A stretch of 64,000 bases of DNA from Chlamydomonas sphaeroides (GCA_001662425.1 BDDC01000063.1:68452-132451); one strand, 5' to 3'. Shown: positions 25,801-38,216, counted from the stretch's first letter. The notes: generated by a model from the letters alone, not told the origin. Made by a program: numbers and translations.

Positions 25801-28075
25801 ATGCCGCAGCCCGGCTGACGGCCCCGCCCGACCGCTGCTGTCGCGGCTCGCCCACCAACCATGTGCGTACGCTCCTAAGCTCTGCCTTCGGGCCCTTCCC
25901 GCCTTCGGTACGCTAGAGCCCCGCTGACGGCCCCGCCCGACCGCACCTGCCGACGCCCCGCTGCGGCTGGGTAGGCCCCACCCCCTTGGCACGCTCCGCC
26001 CCCGGCACACCAGCCCCTTCGCCCCCCGCCTGCCCCGGGGGCCCACCAGCTGCAGGGCCTCCGCCGCGGGGCTGCGCTGCACCACGCCTGTGCGCAGGGG
26101 TGGCGGGTGGGGCAGCGGGTGTGTCGGGGGCCTAGGGTACGTGCCTAAAGCGCATAGAGCACCGGGGGCCCAAGGCGCAAGGCGCGAGGGCAGGGCAGGC
26201 AGCAGAGCAGGGCGCAGTGCGTCACGGCCGCCCAGCTCTGTATGCACGTACCGCTCCATGTACGGCCGGCCCAGCTGTACGACACGTCGTACAGGGACAT
26301 GTCGACCGAGTGCAGCACGACGCAGTGCGTGGGGGCCTGCGGGGAGGGTGAGTGGAGGGTGAGGGGAGGGATTGGTGGCGACTGCTAGCAAGGGATGCGG
26401 GCGAGGAGATTTGCCACCGCGCGCCGGCCGCCTGCACGTAACGTGCGCGGTACTCTTCATCGCCCCTTGCTGTCGCCGTTCACCCTACCTTGATAAGGAC
26501 CTGGATGGAGACGCGGCCCTGGATGTAGTCCGAATCTGGATCCATCAGGTTTGGATCTAGGCTGGAATCCAGGCGCCGGCGACCCACGCCTTCGTCACCG
26601 TCGCCTTGCGGGCCCCGGGAACCGCCGTGGCCGCTGCCGTTGGCCGTACCCCGGTCAAAGCGCACGAGCAGGTCAAGGTCAATGTCGTAGTGCGTTGGTA
26701 CGACAACGGTTGGCAGTTGGAGTACGGCGTGGCCGCACGTGGCCCAGGACGCCGCGCCGGCAGCCGCGGCTGCGCCGGACCTGGCAGAGGCGCCGCCGCC
26801 GCGGCCCAGCCCCGCGGCGCCGCCGGCGTGCATCCAGGCCGCCGTCGTCAGCAGTACGGCAATGGCCAGCGCCAGGGTGTTGTACAGCCACCGTGCGCGG
26901 GAGGAGCTGTAGCGCTGCCATGCCCGGACGAGCCAGCCGCACTCCACGGGCGGCTCGTCCCATGGCTCGTCTCCGGGATCGCTCAACGCCCGCTCACTTC
27001 CCGGCGGCTCGTCCGACACATCGTCGAGACTTCCTCCGCCCAGCCGTAACCCGTCGTACTCCTCGTCGCTGTCATATATGCGCAACCATCCGCCGCCGCC
27101 GCCGCCGCCGCCATGGCCGGCATGCGCTGACCGGCCGGCCTGACCTCGCTCGCAGTCAACGCTGCCGTACAATTGCCGTACAGCTCCGCCGTTACCCTGC
27201 ACAGACCCCGTGCCGCCGCCGCTGCCAACGCCACTGTACGAATAGCGACTGGGCGCCGGCGGCCCTTCGATGCCATCGAACGCCGCCATGGTCCGGCCCA
27301 TCGTCACCGCCGACGCTACCCGCTGCAGCCCCTCAAAGTCACTGCCGGCGCCGCCGCCGTGCCAGTGGCCCGCCGGCGCCGCCACCGCCGTCGAGATGGC
27401 GACGCCGCTGGCCACGGCCACCCGCGCCCGGCCGTGGCCCAACGGCGGCGGCAGCTGCACGCCGCAGCTCGAGTGTCGGGCGGCGGGCAGCCTGCCGCCG
27501 CCGCCGCCACCGCCACCACCGCCAGCGGCGGCAATGCTGCCGCCGCCACCGCCGCCGCCGCCGCTGGAGTGATCCGACGTGCTGGGCCGCCGGTGCCGCT
27601 GCGTGATCTGGGCCGACGGCATGAACGGCACGGTGCCGCCGCCGCGGCCGCCGGTGCCCAGGCTGCTCGAGCCACGGCGAAGCGGCGAGGGCTCTAGCGA
27701 GGGCGGTGCGCCCGAGATACGGGCTGGCGCCGGCGACGGGGACGGCGGCAGGTTGGACCAGGCCCGGCCGCGAGGGCCGGCGCCGTCGGACGGGGGCAGC
27801 GGCGAGGGGATGCGGGAGGGCGGCGCCGAGGCGGGCAGCTGCACACGCTTGTGCCTGGGGCCGTTGGGAGGTGCCTCAGTAGCAGCGGGTGGGCGCTGCG
27901 CAGGCTTGGAAGGGCCGGCTGGCCGCGGCGCCGGGGGTACCGGCGGCAGAGTGATGTCGGCAGCCATGCGCAGGTCGCCATCTTCGCCGCCGTCCACCGA
28001 GCCACGAGCCCTACCGCTGCGGGTGCTGCTGGGCGATAGCGTGGCTGCGGGCTGTGGCTGCGGGCCCCGGCGCAT
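16867..28075 (-). CDS. Type II membrane M1-aminopeptidase-fold protein, probably catalytically inactive
   Basis: Exon 1 (28075-26489, 529 codons) encodes a long Pro/Gly/Ser-rich cytosolic region, one transmembrane segment (LALAIAVLLTTAAW) and the start of the M1 N-domain (LPTVVVPTHYDIDLDLL). Later exons give VVLHSVDMSL, RRAFPCFDEPGAK, GWTVFQTTP, and an ERAP1_C-like C-domain (WVLVNPGRFGMYRANY, LLDDSHRLAALAQLG, EWEFEPWAAAL). The order matches aminopeptidase N/ERAP proteins throughout. Active-site segments are degenerate: GAMENWGL reads DDAVGWGL (exon 23962-23768), HELxHQW reads RASLRQW (exon 23434-23293), and the tyrosine of FDxISYxKGA reads Ala (LDDAAAAKAAAV at the junction after 22613). The third zinc-ligand Glu is kept (TEGLVSYLE, exon starting 23173). 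A 376-nt gap interrupts the C-domain. Expected role: membrane-anchored binding or scaffold pseudopeptidase (inference). Stop TAG is at 16869-16867. Confidence 0.85.
20346..20721. other. Assembly gap (N)
   Basis: 376 N directly after a poly-C run, inside the C-domain region of the M1-like gene. At least part of one exon is probably missing, since HPLSAQLWEALSDAA is read up to the gap edge. Confidence 0.99.
20801..20886. repeat. G-rich minisatellite beside the gap
   Basis: Units of about 33 nt built from GGGGTGGGGCAGGGGTGGG, two full copies plus part of another, in an intron of the M1-like gene. The G-richness may explain the adjacent gap. Confidence 0.7.
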
Positions 28076-30490
28076 CGGCGCTGGGCGCGCGTTGGCGTGA
28101 GATGCGCGTGGAGAGGCAAGCAGGTATGGACCTCGACACCTGCTTAGCGTCTCTGCAGTCGATCACCGCCATCGACGACCGTGCCGCGCTCCATGAACAG
28201 CAGATGTTGCGGTGACGTATTGTGTGAACGGTTGTGCTGAAAGGGCGCGCATCGCATTGAGAACCCAGCGCAGGTCTAACAGCGCAGTGCCGCAAATGAG
28301 GGCTTGCACGTCGCAGATGTAAGATGCGATGAGTGCGCTCCCACGAGCGCTTCACACGGGCGGTCGTTCGACTTTGTTTTTACGCAAGTGTGTGTTAGCG
28401 CGAACAGGGTTTGCGCTTTACGGTTTACTTAGCGACTCGGCATGGCGATTTCATATCTGGGGTTATGGAGTTCCTGGCTCCGGGCCGAAACCGTGGCCGT
28501 TCCGTAGGGTGCCCAGTGCTCCGTTCGGCGGCGGCGTACTGCATCCCCTGTATTAGCGCCCCCTTGTTGCCCCTTCCTTGCTTTGTCCATCTCGCCGCTT
28601 GGCAATGGCTGTGTACGAAATCCCAGAGGCACTGTTAGCGGGCTCCATCTAAAGGGCTGCTTGCCGCAACGCCAGACTCAAAGCTCCACGCATTGCATGG
28701 GCTGCCTCCTTGGCTCCAAAGAGCTCAACGGGCGTCTGCCCTTGGTTGACCGTCATCGCTCTGCGCAGGGCTCAGGGGCGCTATGTAGACCTCTGGGACC
28801 GATGGAATGCGCGGTCCTCTAAGGCCCCAACCGTTGGGTTCATCGGTACCGGTAGTTTGGCGGCCCCAGCGGATGGGCCCCACACCTTGAAGCACATTGC
28901 ATGGCTTGCGACACACGGGCAATCCTTGAAACGCACGCGCCGCTGCTAGTAACCAAGCAGACCCATTGAACGCTATGGACGAAGCGGGGCTGCTCAGGCC
29001 CCGGGGCAGCTTGGGGACCACGGGGGCTTGTCGCCGGGTACCGTGCACAGCTGTCCGTCGAGGGCCTCCAAAGCGGCGCACGAGCCACAACCGACGCCAC
29101 GGATCGGTCAGAGGGCCATGCGGGCAGGGCCGACGATGGCTTCATCGATGAAGGGTGGGTGACGATAGCATCCCTGGCAAGGGTGCGCCGCCGCTGCCCA
29201 GGACGTGCCTGCTTGACGGCCGGCTACGCCCGGCCAAGGAGGAGCTTTCTCTCATGGCCGGATGCCCGGAGCAACGAACGGTGCAAGGGTGAGCCTCCCT
29301 CTGGACCAGCTGCAGTCTGAGCTGTCACGCCGGATGGCGTCCAAACGACACCTAGATAGGCAGGGGGCCAGAAACCGCTTGCAGCGCCCGGAGGTGCGCA
29401 TGCATGGCATCGTCATCGTCGCCTTTCGAGCCGCGGCCCGCAGCCGCGGGCTGCGGTGCAGGCGCTGGCGACGGCGACGGACCGAGCGTCCCCCCGGCGA
29501 CGTCTGCCCCATGGCGTCCGCCGGCGACGCTGCAGCAGCAGAGCCAGTTGCTGGCGGCAGGGTGATGGACACGGGCGCCAGGCGAGCTGCACGCCGCCGC
29601 CACCGCGATGCGACCATTGCCGGGCGCTGTGCGCCGGACGCAGCCAGCCTCCTCACCGACCGCGTGAAGGTCGGCCGGGGCGGCGCGGGGAGGGGCTATG
29701 CTACTCGACGGTACGCTCCCCGCACCGGCGGGGTCTGCCGCTCCCCCTGGTACCCCGACGCTGCAAACTGCCAATGCGCGGTCACATGGCGGCGGTAAAG
29801 CGGCAACGATGTGCCAATAGTAACGCCTGACCATGCCCGGGGCGGTTTCCCCCTTCCGCACACGCGACATTCGATGTCACGACATGGGCTTGAGTGCGCT
29901 TTGCACACACTTATCAGGACGCACGCGGGTCCAACTGCGCAGTGCTCTTGCTTGCGTCAGTAGAGCGTCCCCGTCCGCTCGGGGCACGACCAACGCACAG
30001 GCCTGCGCTCAGGACAATCCCCTGGCTGGGCATTTACGGGCAGGCAGTACGCAAGGTATGCAAACGGGCTTTCCCTGGCTTTTTTCCAAGGGACAGCAGG
30101 GAAGCAGTGACCCGAGGGACGTGGCCGCGATCACTAGGTTGACAGCCCGCTTATCCAGTACTTTGTAGTTGTAAGGCTTGTTACGTTGCGTGGCTTGTTG
30201 TAATTGTGTCCTGTGGAACTAAGCAGGCGCCGAACACGGCCAATTCGGCTCTCCGCATCGCCGAGGCACTGCCAGAGGACGGTCGCACTATTCTCCCTGT
30301 GCTGCATCACACGATTGCTGAAGACGGCAGCTGCGAGAAGCACCACTTCCACACACAAACTTCCACGACTGCTCTTGCTCCAGACCCACGACACTGGTTC
30401 TAGCTGTCAAACCACACTTAACGTCAGCAATTCATCACCGACGCGTGAACGCGAGAGCCTTCTGCTTTGTGCATCGCACGCGCACACAGC
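28076..30490. other. Intergenic, possible degraded minus-strand gene
   Basis: This separates the M1-like gene start and the DUF3172 gene start (divergent). On the minus strand near 28770-28645 a frame after a good acceptor reads NQGQTPVELFGAKEAAH and ends at a stop, resembling the tail of an ankyrin-type protein. An ATG-initiated frame at 29870-29352 (minus) precedes it. I could not link them into a convincing gene, so no CDS is called. Confidence 0.35.
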
Positions 30491-33200
30491 ATGCCGTCCC
30501 TTCTGCAGCACCGCAACACAGCGTCGCTGCACAGACCGACTGGAGGTACCAGTACAAGCTACGAGGGAGGCGTGGTGCGGAGCTCGCTCCGGCGGCGTGG
30601 CATCGTCGCCTGCCGAGCACAGTGGCAAAAGGACCCGCGAGCGGGCTCCGGCCCGACGGGGCCAGGCGGCGCACCTACGGGAACCGCCCCTGGCTGGCAG
30701 AGCGGCTCGTATGATTATCCGCCACCGCCGTCGTCGATGCCGCGGTCCTCGATGCCACCGCCGCCCCCACCGGGCGGCCCGGGCGGCCCGCCGCCCAACA
30801 ACACGGGCGGCGGCGGCGAGAGCCTGACGCGCGCCCTTATCGCGGCAGCCTTCGTGACTGGCGTGTGAGCATGCTGGGGCTTTGTTTGAGACCGCCGCTG
30901 GGATGCCGTATGTGGCCTGGGCGGCGACGGCTTGCGCTCGCACCCGTGCAGCGCCGTCCATAGGCGCAAGTGCCTGGCCCAACAAACGTCGCGAGTGCAT
31001 AGCAGTAGGGGCGGGTGGCCAGGGCTCGGCCATTCGGGCTGGCCTGGTTACGGGCTGACGCATGCCGTATGGCAGAGGGAGGCGCGGGCGCGGAGGCGCA
31101 CTGCCGCAGAGGCGGTGGAGTGCTGGCCGGCTAGGCGCCCCTGCGCCCGGCGCAGGCAGCAGAGCGGGGGCTGCGGGGTCGCTGTGGTACTGGCAGGTGC
31201 ACGACACGCTCTGCCAGGCACAAGCCCAGCAATGGCCAGGGCCGTGTCGCAGAGCGACAGAGCGAAGGCAACGCTGACGAGCCTGGCCGTCCATGTCTGT
31301 GCGCTGCGGCTTATCCCCGATCTCCCGCTCTGGCTCGGTACGCCACCGTTGCCCTCCGTGCATCCCGACTTCCACTCCAAGCTCCGCCCAACCCGCCCGA
31401 CATAGCCCGACCGTCCTCCTGCCCGCGTGCCAAACTTCACGCCTTCCCCGCCCTCCGTCCCCCTACCCACAGCGGCATCGGCGTCTACTTTGACTCCAAC
31501 ATCACGCTCACGCCCACCAATGTGGCCTCCACCGAGATCGTGGACCGCCGTACGCCCAACTCGGAGCTGTGCATGGCGTACGGCTACTCGGCCATGGCCT
31601 TCGACCAGCGCCTCTTCGTGTCGTTCAACCCGTGAGAAGAGGGCGGGATGGGGGATGGCCCTGGAGCAACTTACCACACCCTTCGCCCTGGACTTGCCCC
31701 CTTTCCTCCCAACTTCAATCATCTATCCTCTCCCTCAGGCCCCCCCTTCCCCCTCGCTTCCCCCGACCCCGGCCCCCAGCTTCAATGTGTACGTGTCGCA
31801 GCCGGAGGTCAAGCCCGGCTGCATCCTGCGCCGCAGCAACGTGGGCGTGCTGGAGAACAAGAAGCTCGTCACGCCGTCGCAGGTGGGGCTGTGGCGGCGA
31901 GCCATCAAGGCTCAAGGAGCCATCGACCTGGCCACCCGCTGGCAGGGCCGGAGCGCCGCAGGGGCGGGCGGGGAGGGAGGGGGCGGTGCCACGAGCACGG
32001 GCTTGCAGTGGCGAGGGCCGGGGCCCAGGAGCGGGCGCCTGGTTGCGAAAGGGGCACATGGCATGGGGATGTACCCAAGGCACCGTAGGGTGCCCACATG
32101 CTTGAATTTTGTCTACGTTTATGGCTGTTGCCTTGATAGAGGCCAAGTTGGGACCTAACACCAATACACGGGCAAGCGCGCTGCGATGCGCGCTGTCATG
32201 GGACCGCCGGCCCCGTTGGGCCCGCTGCTGCGGAGCAGCCGTCGCTCCACGGCGGCGGCGGGGGTCGAGCGCGGCGCTGCCGCAGGCGGCGCAGGTGCCA
32301 GGCCTGACCGAGCACGCAGCCCGCTCCCAGCACCACCGACACACGCTCGGTCGCAACCCGGGCGCCCACCATGTGCATCTTTCGCCCTGTCACATTCATC
32401 TGCCGTTCCCGCCCTCGCACCCCTCCCTTCCGCCCTGCAGGTGGACAACTGCAAGCGCTCCATGAACACGTTTGCCTTTGTGGGAGACCTGGAGGACTCG
32501 CCCGAGGTGGCGTGCGTGTACCACAGCGAGGAGGTGCGACGGGGGATATGCGGGGGAGCGAGGGGATACGAACGGGGGACACTAACCCTGGGCGGCCAGC
32601 GTGGCGGGATAGAAGGGATGTGGCGAACGTGCAAGACAAGGATGCTTGGGAGCGGGCAGCCGGACTCCCGGACTATGCGTGGGAAACGGGGCCGGGCGCC
32701 GGCAAGGCGGGAGGGTGCGTGACAACATTTTTAGGTAACAAAGTTAGACTTCCCGCGCGGCACGCCCTGGATGTTGTTGACGCGTTGATATCAGCACTCA
32801 TTGAGAACATCAAGTAGCACGCCCCCTCCCCCATCCCATTCGTGTGTTCGTTGTTTAGTAAGTCCGTGTGTGTGCGTGAGGAGAGGAGAATGGGATGGGG
32901 ACTGGGGCGGTGGGGAACGGTACGTTGGAAGGAGGGCGGTAAAGCGGTCCAAAAAGCGTGGGCGACGAGGGACAGCGCCGAAGCGTGCTTATTAGGCTTT
33001 CACTGTATGACCAGCGTGGATTCACTAGGCGGCGCCCTCAGGTCGCTCATTTACCACCCCCTCTGCCCCCACCGTCCATCCCTTCCCAGGCTGAGAACCA
33101 ATACCTGCTGAACCCACGGCGCCTGGTGCCGGCCGGGGAGGCGGCGGCGCTGCAGCCGTCTGCCGCCACAGGAGCGGGCGGCGCCGTTGCGGGGCCCTAG
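30491..33200 (+). CDS. DUF3172 protein, plastid-targeted type
   Basis: Five exons (30491-30864, 31473-31631, 31780-31882, 32441-32533, 33090-33200) join in frame to 279 aa. The start is the first ATG of the frame and opens an Arg/Ser-rich, acid-poor leader ending near VACRAQ, typical of algal chloroplast transit peptides. A Pro-rich spacer and one hydrophobic segment (ALIAAAFVTGVGIGVYF) follow. The rest is the DUF3172 domain shared by cyanobacteria and plastid-bearing eukaryotes: PTNVASTEIVDRRTPNSELC, VYVSQPEVKPGCILRRSNVG, MNTFAFVGDLEDSPEVACVY. The function of this family is unknown to me. The hydrophobic helix before the domain suggests attachment to a plastid membrane (inference). The C-terminal tail is Ala/Gly-rich and not conserved. 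Confidence 0.88.
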
Positions 33201-34861
33201 TGCTGCGGCCAAAGGGGGGACCGGGGCGCGAGGGGCGCAAGGACACATGCAGTGGGCATTGCAGCTGCGTTTGCTGGGTTCGCTGGGGTTTGCTGCGCCA
33301 GCAGCATGGAGCAGGAGGCCCTCGCTGATCAGATGCAACCTCATGGGCGGTTCGACTCAATGGGTTGGTTCGGCGGGATGGGAAGTGTGTGTCTGGAATC
33401 GAGGTGGCGCGCTGGGGCCTCTGGTGTGCGCCTTGGTCCGGTCTTGGAGGGGTGATGGTGATTGTTTTGAGGAGCCGCGTCGGGCGCCAGGACAACCCTG
33501 TCCCAGCTGCGCATGGGAGCAAAAAGAGGCCACCAGACCAGACGCACACCGTCGGTCATTATGCGGTTATAGCTGGGACTATTTGAGGGGTCTCGAGCTC
33601 ACCCCGCTATGCTCTCGGACGCGTCGGGTGTCATCGTGCTAATGCGAAGCCGCGTGGCGCTGTGCAAGGCGATGGACGTACTCGAATTCTGCCAAGGTGC
33701 AGGGCTGACACGTCGTGGATAGCCTACACCCTGACAGCTGTGTCTACATCACGTTGGGTGGGGACGCGGCACTCGGGTGCAAGGGAAAGCAACGGAGCGC
33801 CAAAACTTTGTTGCATTACACTGCAACTTTCTTGTGCATCTCGATACACACGTGCTTTGCACGTTTATCGGACAGCCGGAAGCACGACACGGCTAAGATA
33901 GCACAGAACCCAGGACACGCGAACAACGCCGGGCCACTAGCGCTAGATGCGCCCAGCCGGCCCAGCGCTCGCGGCGGCAACAGCTCACATCGGCCATCCA
34001 CCATCACCATCCGGCGTTCGGCGGTCGGGCCCACCCGCTCAAGAAAAAATTCACCTCGCCATACGGCAACCGCCTGCTGGGGGTCCGCTCCCCCAGGCAA
34101 ACGCCCTCGACGGGATTCATTCGTTAGAAGCGTCACACACCACTCACTCTCAGCAGTGCACACCCCATGCGCGCGTTCGTCCGTCGCGTGCCATCAGTGT
34201 CCCGCGCGCCCACGCCCCGCCTTGCCGCCGAGCACCGCGCTGCAGCCAACAACCAGGCCAGGAGCCGTCCTCGAAACGGCAACACGGGACGTGAGGAATC
34301 AATGCAAGACGCCTCGCTGTGGGGGCCGAGGCGTCGGCGTCTGCAGGCCCATCGTGACAGTGGACAAGGCCACAACACACGCCGGTACAGCAGCCCGGCA
34401 CACGAAGCAGCGACTGGTCCCGCTACCGAATGCAATACGGTTACTCGTCTCTCCGCGCAACAGGTGGATAAAGCAAGATACAGACCAGCCGCGCAAACGC
34501 CGAATGCGTCCTCCCCGCCAAGTACCCCACACCGGTTCTTTTGGGCTTTTTTGGTTATAGTGCGCCAGGCCGACGCAACAAGCGGGCAAGGACGGGCCGA
34601 ATGCTAGATATCTAGTGTTGGGGATACGACACGCAGCACGGCGAGCAGCGCTGGGCGCACAGCAGACGACCCAGCAGCCCGGCACCGCGTTCACGCTGAC
34701 ACCCCTCAGCTATTCGACTAAATGCGACGAGAATCGTCAAGCACGCGCAAACACGAACTCCCCGCCGCACAGGCAGCAAGCAGAGGACCCGCTCTACACG
34801 ATCGCGCTCCGCAATCCACGACAGCACGAGGGCGCGCAACTGACACCATGAGAGAAGTGTT
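33201..34861. other. Convergent intergenic / 3' UTRs
   Basis: This lies between the 3' ends of the DUF3172 gene (plus) and the cyclin gene (minus). It holds copy A of a dispersed repeat (33496-33606) and a minus-strand TGTAA at 33816-33820 that could end the cyclin transcript. Nothing else is recognised. Confidence 0.5.
33496..33606. repeat. Dispersed repeat, copy A
   Basis: About 110 nt related to 38441-38580 in the same orientation. Shared blocks include AGCTGCGCATGG, GAGGCCACC, GTCGGTCATTATGCGGTT and TATTTGAGGGGTCTCG, with a short insertion in copy B. This is not a coding similarity that I recognise. Confidence 0.75.
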
Positions 34862-37118
34862 TCATGGCTCGTGCAGCATGAGGACCGACGTCGTCTCCTC
34901 CAGCCGCCGGGCCTTGGCGCCCATGCAGCCGCCTGCCTCCAGCTCACAATCAGCACCGTCGCGGCCGCGCTTGGCGCGATGCAGGGGCTCCTGTGGGGGC
35001 TCCGCCTGGCTCTCACCGAGCTGCGGCATCGGGTCGTCACAGCTCATCAGCCGGGTTGCGCTGGCGACCTCAGGCTGGCCGTCAGCTTGGCCGCAGCCGC
35101 TGCCCGAAGCGTTGCCGTTTGTCAGCCCGTTGGGACTGCAGGCCTGGCCCGGCGAATTGGCGTCGAAGGCCTGGCAGCGGAAGCAGTCATCAGCCCCAGC
35201 CTGCTGCTGCCGCTCCTGCGCCGGATGCAGCTCCGAGGTGGCCTGATCGCAGTCTTCCGCCTCGCTGAGGCGCTTGCGCTGCACCGCTAGCTGCTGAGCA
35301 GCTGGCGAGGAGCGTTGGCACGGTGACCGCGACCCCCCGCAGCACCCCGGCTGCTGGCCAGACGCGCAGGCCCGGCGCTGTGCAGCGGCCGACGGTTGCG
35401 GGTCAGAAGTCGGCGCTGCGGGCTCTGGGACGGTGCTAACGGTGCTGGCCGCGGGCACGAGCAGCTGCGGCGGGTCGGACGTCGCCTGGCGCTCCATGCG
35501 AACGCCATTGGCAGGCGCCGACGTGGTGGCAGCCGCCTGCCCGTTGCGGGCCGCAGCGGTCTGCGGCTCAACAACCTCGCCGTCCTCGACAGCCTCCTCC
35601 TTGCGGGCCGACGCCACGGGTGGCTGCTGCGCCAGGGGCTGCCGCTGAACTTGGGCCGAGAGTTGCTGCGGCTGCACGGCATCGGCCGCAAGCGGAGCCC
35701 CAGCAGCGGCAACGCGCGGCGCCGGGGCTGGTGCGGTCGCGTACAGCTCGTTGATTTGCGCCTCAATATCTACAACCAGAAGGGCAGGGGGGAGAACGCG
35801 CTCAGCCGCGATGTTCCTCACTGCGGCTGGACCAGGCTGCCACGGCAACAACTGCATCAGGACCCTGTCGTACAAACACAACATGAACTAACGCATGAAC
35901 GCCTACAAAGCTCACCTGCCGCCTGCTCCAGCGTGACGCCCTTGGACTCGAGCCAAGCGGCGTCACCGCACAGCGCCAGGACCCGCTGCAGCGGCGCGGG
36001 GACCTCCTTGCCGTCATACCTCGTGGCGGCCATGCGCTTTGCCGCCATCAGCAGCGCTACGGGCGCGACACGCGAGTTGTGGTACTGCAGAGGCAGGCTG
36101 GTGAGCGCGCTGTCGTTTAGGAAGAACGTGACGGCCCCGTACATGCCCATCTTGAGCTGGTTCGCCTCCGCCTCCTCGGGCCGAGGGTTTTGTTTTGGCC
36201 AGAGGTCGAGCGGCTCGAGCAGCCGGCGCGCCAGGCTGACGTGCGACTCGACGTTGAGGTTGAAGTTCAAGGAGAAGAGCATCGCCTGCTCGGCGAGCAT
36301 GACTCCCTCCTTGAACTGCTCCAGCGTGCTCTGTGCCGAGCGTGACAGGGCAAGCGGGCGAACGCGTGGGTTCCCGCAAACGCTGCGATCGCGTCGGCTG
36401 CATCGGATGTAGCCAAGTAACACCTAGCGTCCCGACAGCACCCTTCCCCACCAGCACGAAGCGCTATAACGCAATGTGCACAACGGTGGAGAAAGGGCGC
36501 TGTCGCAAGCGCTGCCCACGGGCCCAACACCGGCGCGCGGCGATGCTGGGACCGACCTGGTCGGGAGCGTACTGCGGCTTCTGCTTAGCGTTCTTCAGGT
36601 GCAGGAGAACGTACGCGACGTCCTGCACGGAGCGCGGGCTCTCCTGCACCTTCGAGGCCAGCAGAAGCGCGCCACCGACCACGAGCTGTGGTGAAGAGGA
36701 GGGGTGCAGCATGCCTCACTAGAAGCAGAGGCGCATGGCACGCAAAACGAGCATGGCTCCGGGTTCGCGGACGTTCCCCAAACTCACGAAGCGGTCATTC
36801 TTAGCGATAGACCGCGTGAGAAGGAAGCGGTTGATGTAGGTCATGCTGGTCTCCCAGCACCACTCGGGCACTGGAGAAGAGCGCGGTCCAGCCGAGGCGG
36901 CAGCCAGCAGAACGTGAGGCCAGATCGGTCTCAAACAGAGCCCCCCGGGCGGGAGACTTACGTTTGAGGGTCTTTATGGCTGCCTTTAAGAGTTTCGAGG
37001 TTGTGGTGCGCCATCGTGCCTCTGCGGCGGCGTCTGTGCCCTCTGCCCTGCTGATGCTATTAGCTTCAAGTTGCGCGCGGGTGAAGTAGCTGGTCTGGCC
37101 AATAAGCTTCGTCTGCAT
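34862..37118 (-). CDS. Cyclin T/K-like protein
   Basis: Five exons (37118-36962, 36870-36788, 36685-36557, 36330-35916, 35769-34862) join in frame to 563 aa. The N-terminus has the cyclin T/K entry WYFTREQL-like motif (SYFTRAQLEANS). The first cyclin box reads SMTYINRFLL then GGALLLASKVQESPRSVQDV. The second contains LAEQAMLFSLNFNLNVE and LQYHNSRVAPVALLMAAKR. Cyclins of this class activate CDK9/CDK12-type kinases that phosphorylate RNA polymerase II. The remaining half is a low-complexity Ala/Gln/Pro/Ser tail, as in other transcriptional cyclins. Whether it is the T or K type cannot be settled by eye. The stop is TGA at 34864-34862. A divergent candidate gene begins 216 nt upstream of the start. 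Confidence 0.88.
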
Positions 37119-37333
37119 AGCCGAAGTTGGAGAGCAGGCAAGTAGGCCGGCGGAGGCGCAGCTCGAGAAACGAGCGCAGACTCTCCGATGCCGGTGCTAG
37201 CGCGAGCTCCTGAGTCTACTGTGTCGCGAATGTGATGACAGCAGGTATTCGAGAGCGTGTGCGCGTTGTGTGTGTGAGAGAGGTATAGGAACGGGGCGGC
37301 GCCGGCTCTCCTACTGAGAGGGCCCGGGCCTGC

Positions 37334-37507
37334 ATGGGGCCGGACCTGAAGGCCGCCGCAGGTCCGCCGCCGCCAACTGCGGTAGAGGAGCTACAAACAT
37401 ACTTACAGCGGTCAAGTGGAGCCCTTGAGCAAGCGTCTTACGAGCCGGGGAATGCAACCATTCGCCTCAGACGTTTTGCCGCGATTTGCAAGCAGCAGAG
37501 CGCAGAG
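37334..37507 (+). CDS. Candidate first exon of an unknown gene, divergent from cyclin
   Basis: The ATG at 37334 opens 58 codons ending at a plausible donor (GCAGAG|GTAACC). The peptide is MGPDLKAAAGPPPP followed by a charged, probably helical stretch (VEELQTYLQRSSGALEQASY, RLRRFAAICKQQSAE). Downstream exons would lie near or in the gap at 37816-38179 and were not found. No family is recognised. It is supported only by the clean frame and the head-to-head position with the cyclin gene. Confidence 0.3.
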
Positions 37508-37696
37508 GTAACCGGGCATTTGCAGTTTCTCAGGCGGCTGCTCGCAGGAGAGGCATGTGCGTCGCAAGGTCCCGCTTACGCAGGAGGGTCGGGAATCACA
37601 GGCCAGGAGGGGGGCGGGCGGGGACGCGTGCTCGAGTCGACACGGCAGCGGGGACGCCATCCACAGGGTGCTGACACAGCCTCAGTAAGCCTCAGT

Positions 37697-38216
37697 ACGA
37701 TGCTGAGGCCTTGGGGGTCCCTGTGTGGATGGTTGGCTTACCCCTTAAGGGCATGCAGGGGGGACGGGAATCCCAGGCGAGGCGGGGGGCGGGCGGGGGG
37801 GGGGGGGGGGCGGCCNNNNNNNNNNNNNNNNNNNNNNNNNNNNNNNNNNNNNNNNNNNNNNNNNNNNNNNNNNNNNNNNNNNNNNNNNNNNNNNNNNNNN
37901 NNNNNNNNNNNNNNNNNNNNNNNNNNNNNNNNNNNNNNNNNNNNNNNNNNNNNNNNNNNNNNNNNNNNNNNNNNNNNNNNNNNNNNNNNNNNNNNNNNNN
38001 NNNNNNNNNNNNNNNNNNNNNNNNNNNNNNNNNNNNNNNNNNNNNNNNNNNNNNNNNNNNNNNNNNNNNNNNNNNNNNNNNNNNNNNNNNNNNNNNNNNN
38101 NNNNNNNNNNNNNNNNNNNNNNNNNNNNNNNNNNNNNNNNNNNNNNNNNNNNNNNNNNNNNNNNNNNNNNNNNNNNNNNGTACGATAATGAGGCCCCCGG
38201 GGGCCCTGTGAGGATG
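37697..38216. repeat. Direct repeat flanking the second gap
   Basis: Sequences of about 38 nt on either side of the N run (37697-37735 and 38179-38216) share GTACGAT..TGAGGCC..GGGG.CCCTGTG.GGATGG at roughly 80% by eye. This suggests that a tandem array or duplication fills the gap. Confidence 0.6.
37816..38179. other. Assembly gap (N)
   Basis: 364 N following a poly-G run and CGGCC. Confidence 0.99.

Noticed and set aside
26551..27697. Long plus-strand frames opposite exon 1 of the M1-like gene
   Set aside because: They are Arg/Pro-rich shadows of GC-rich coding DNA; the minus strand has the transmembrane segment and M1 motif.
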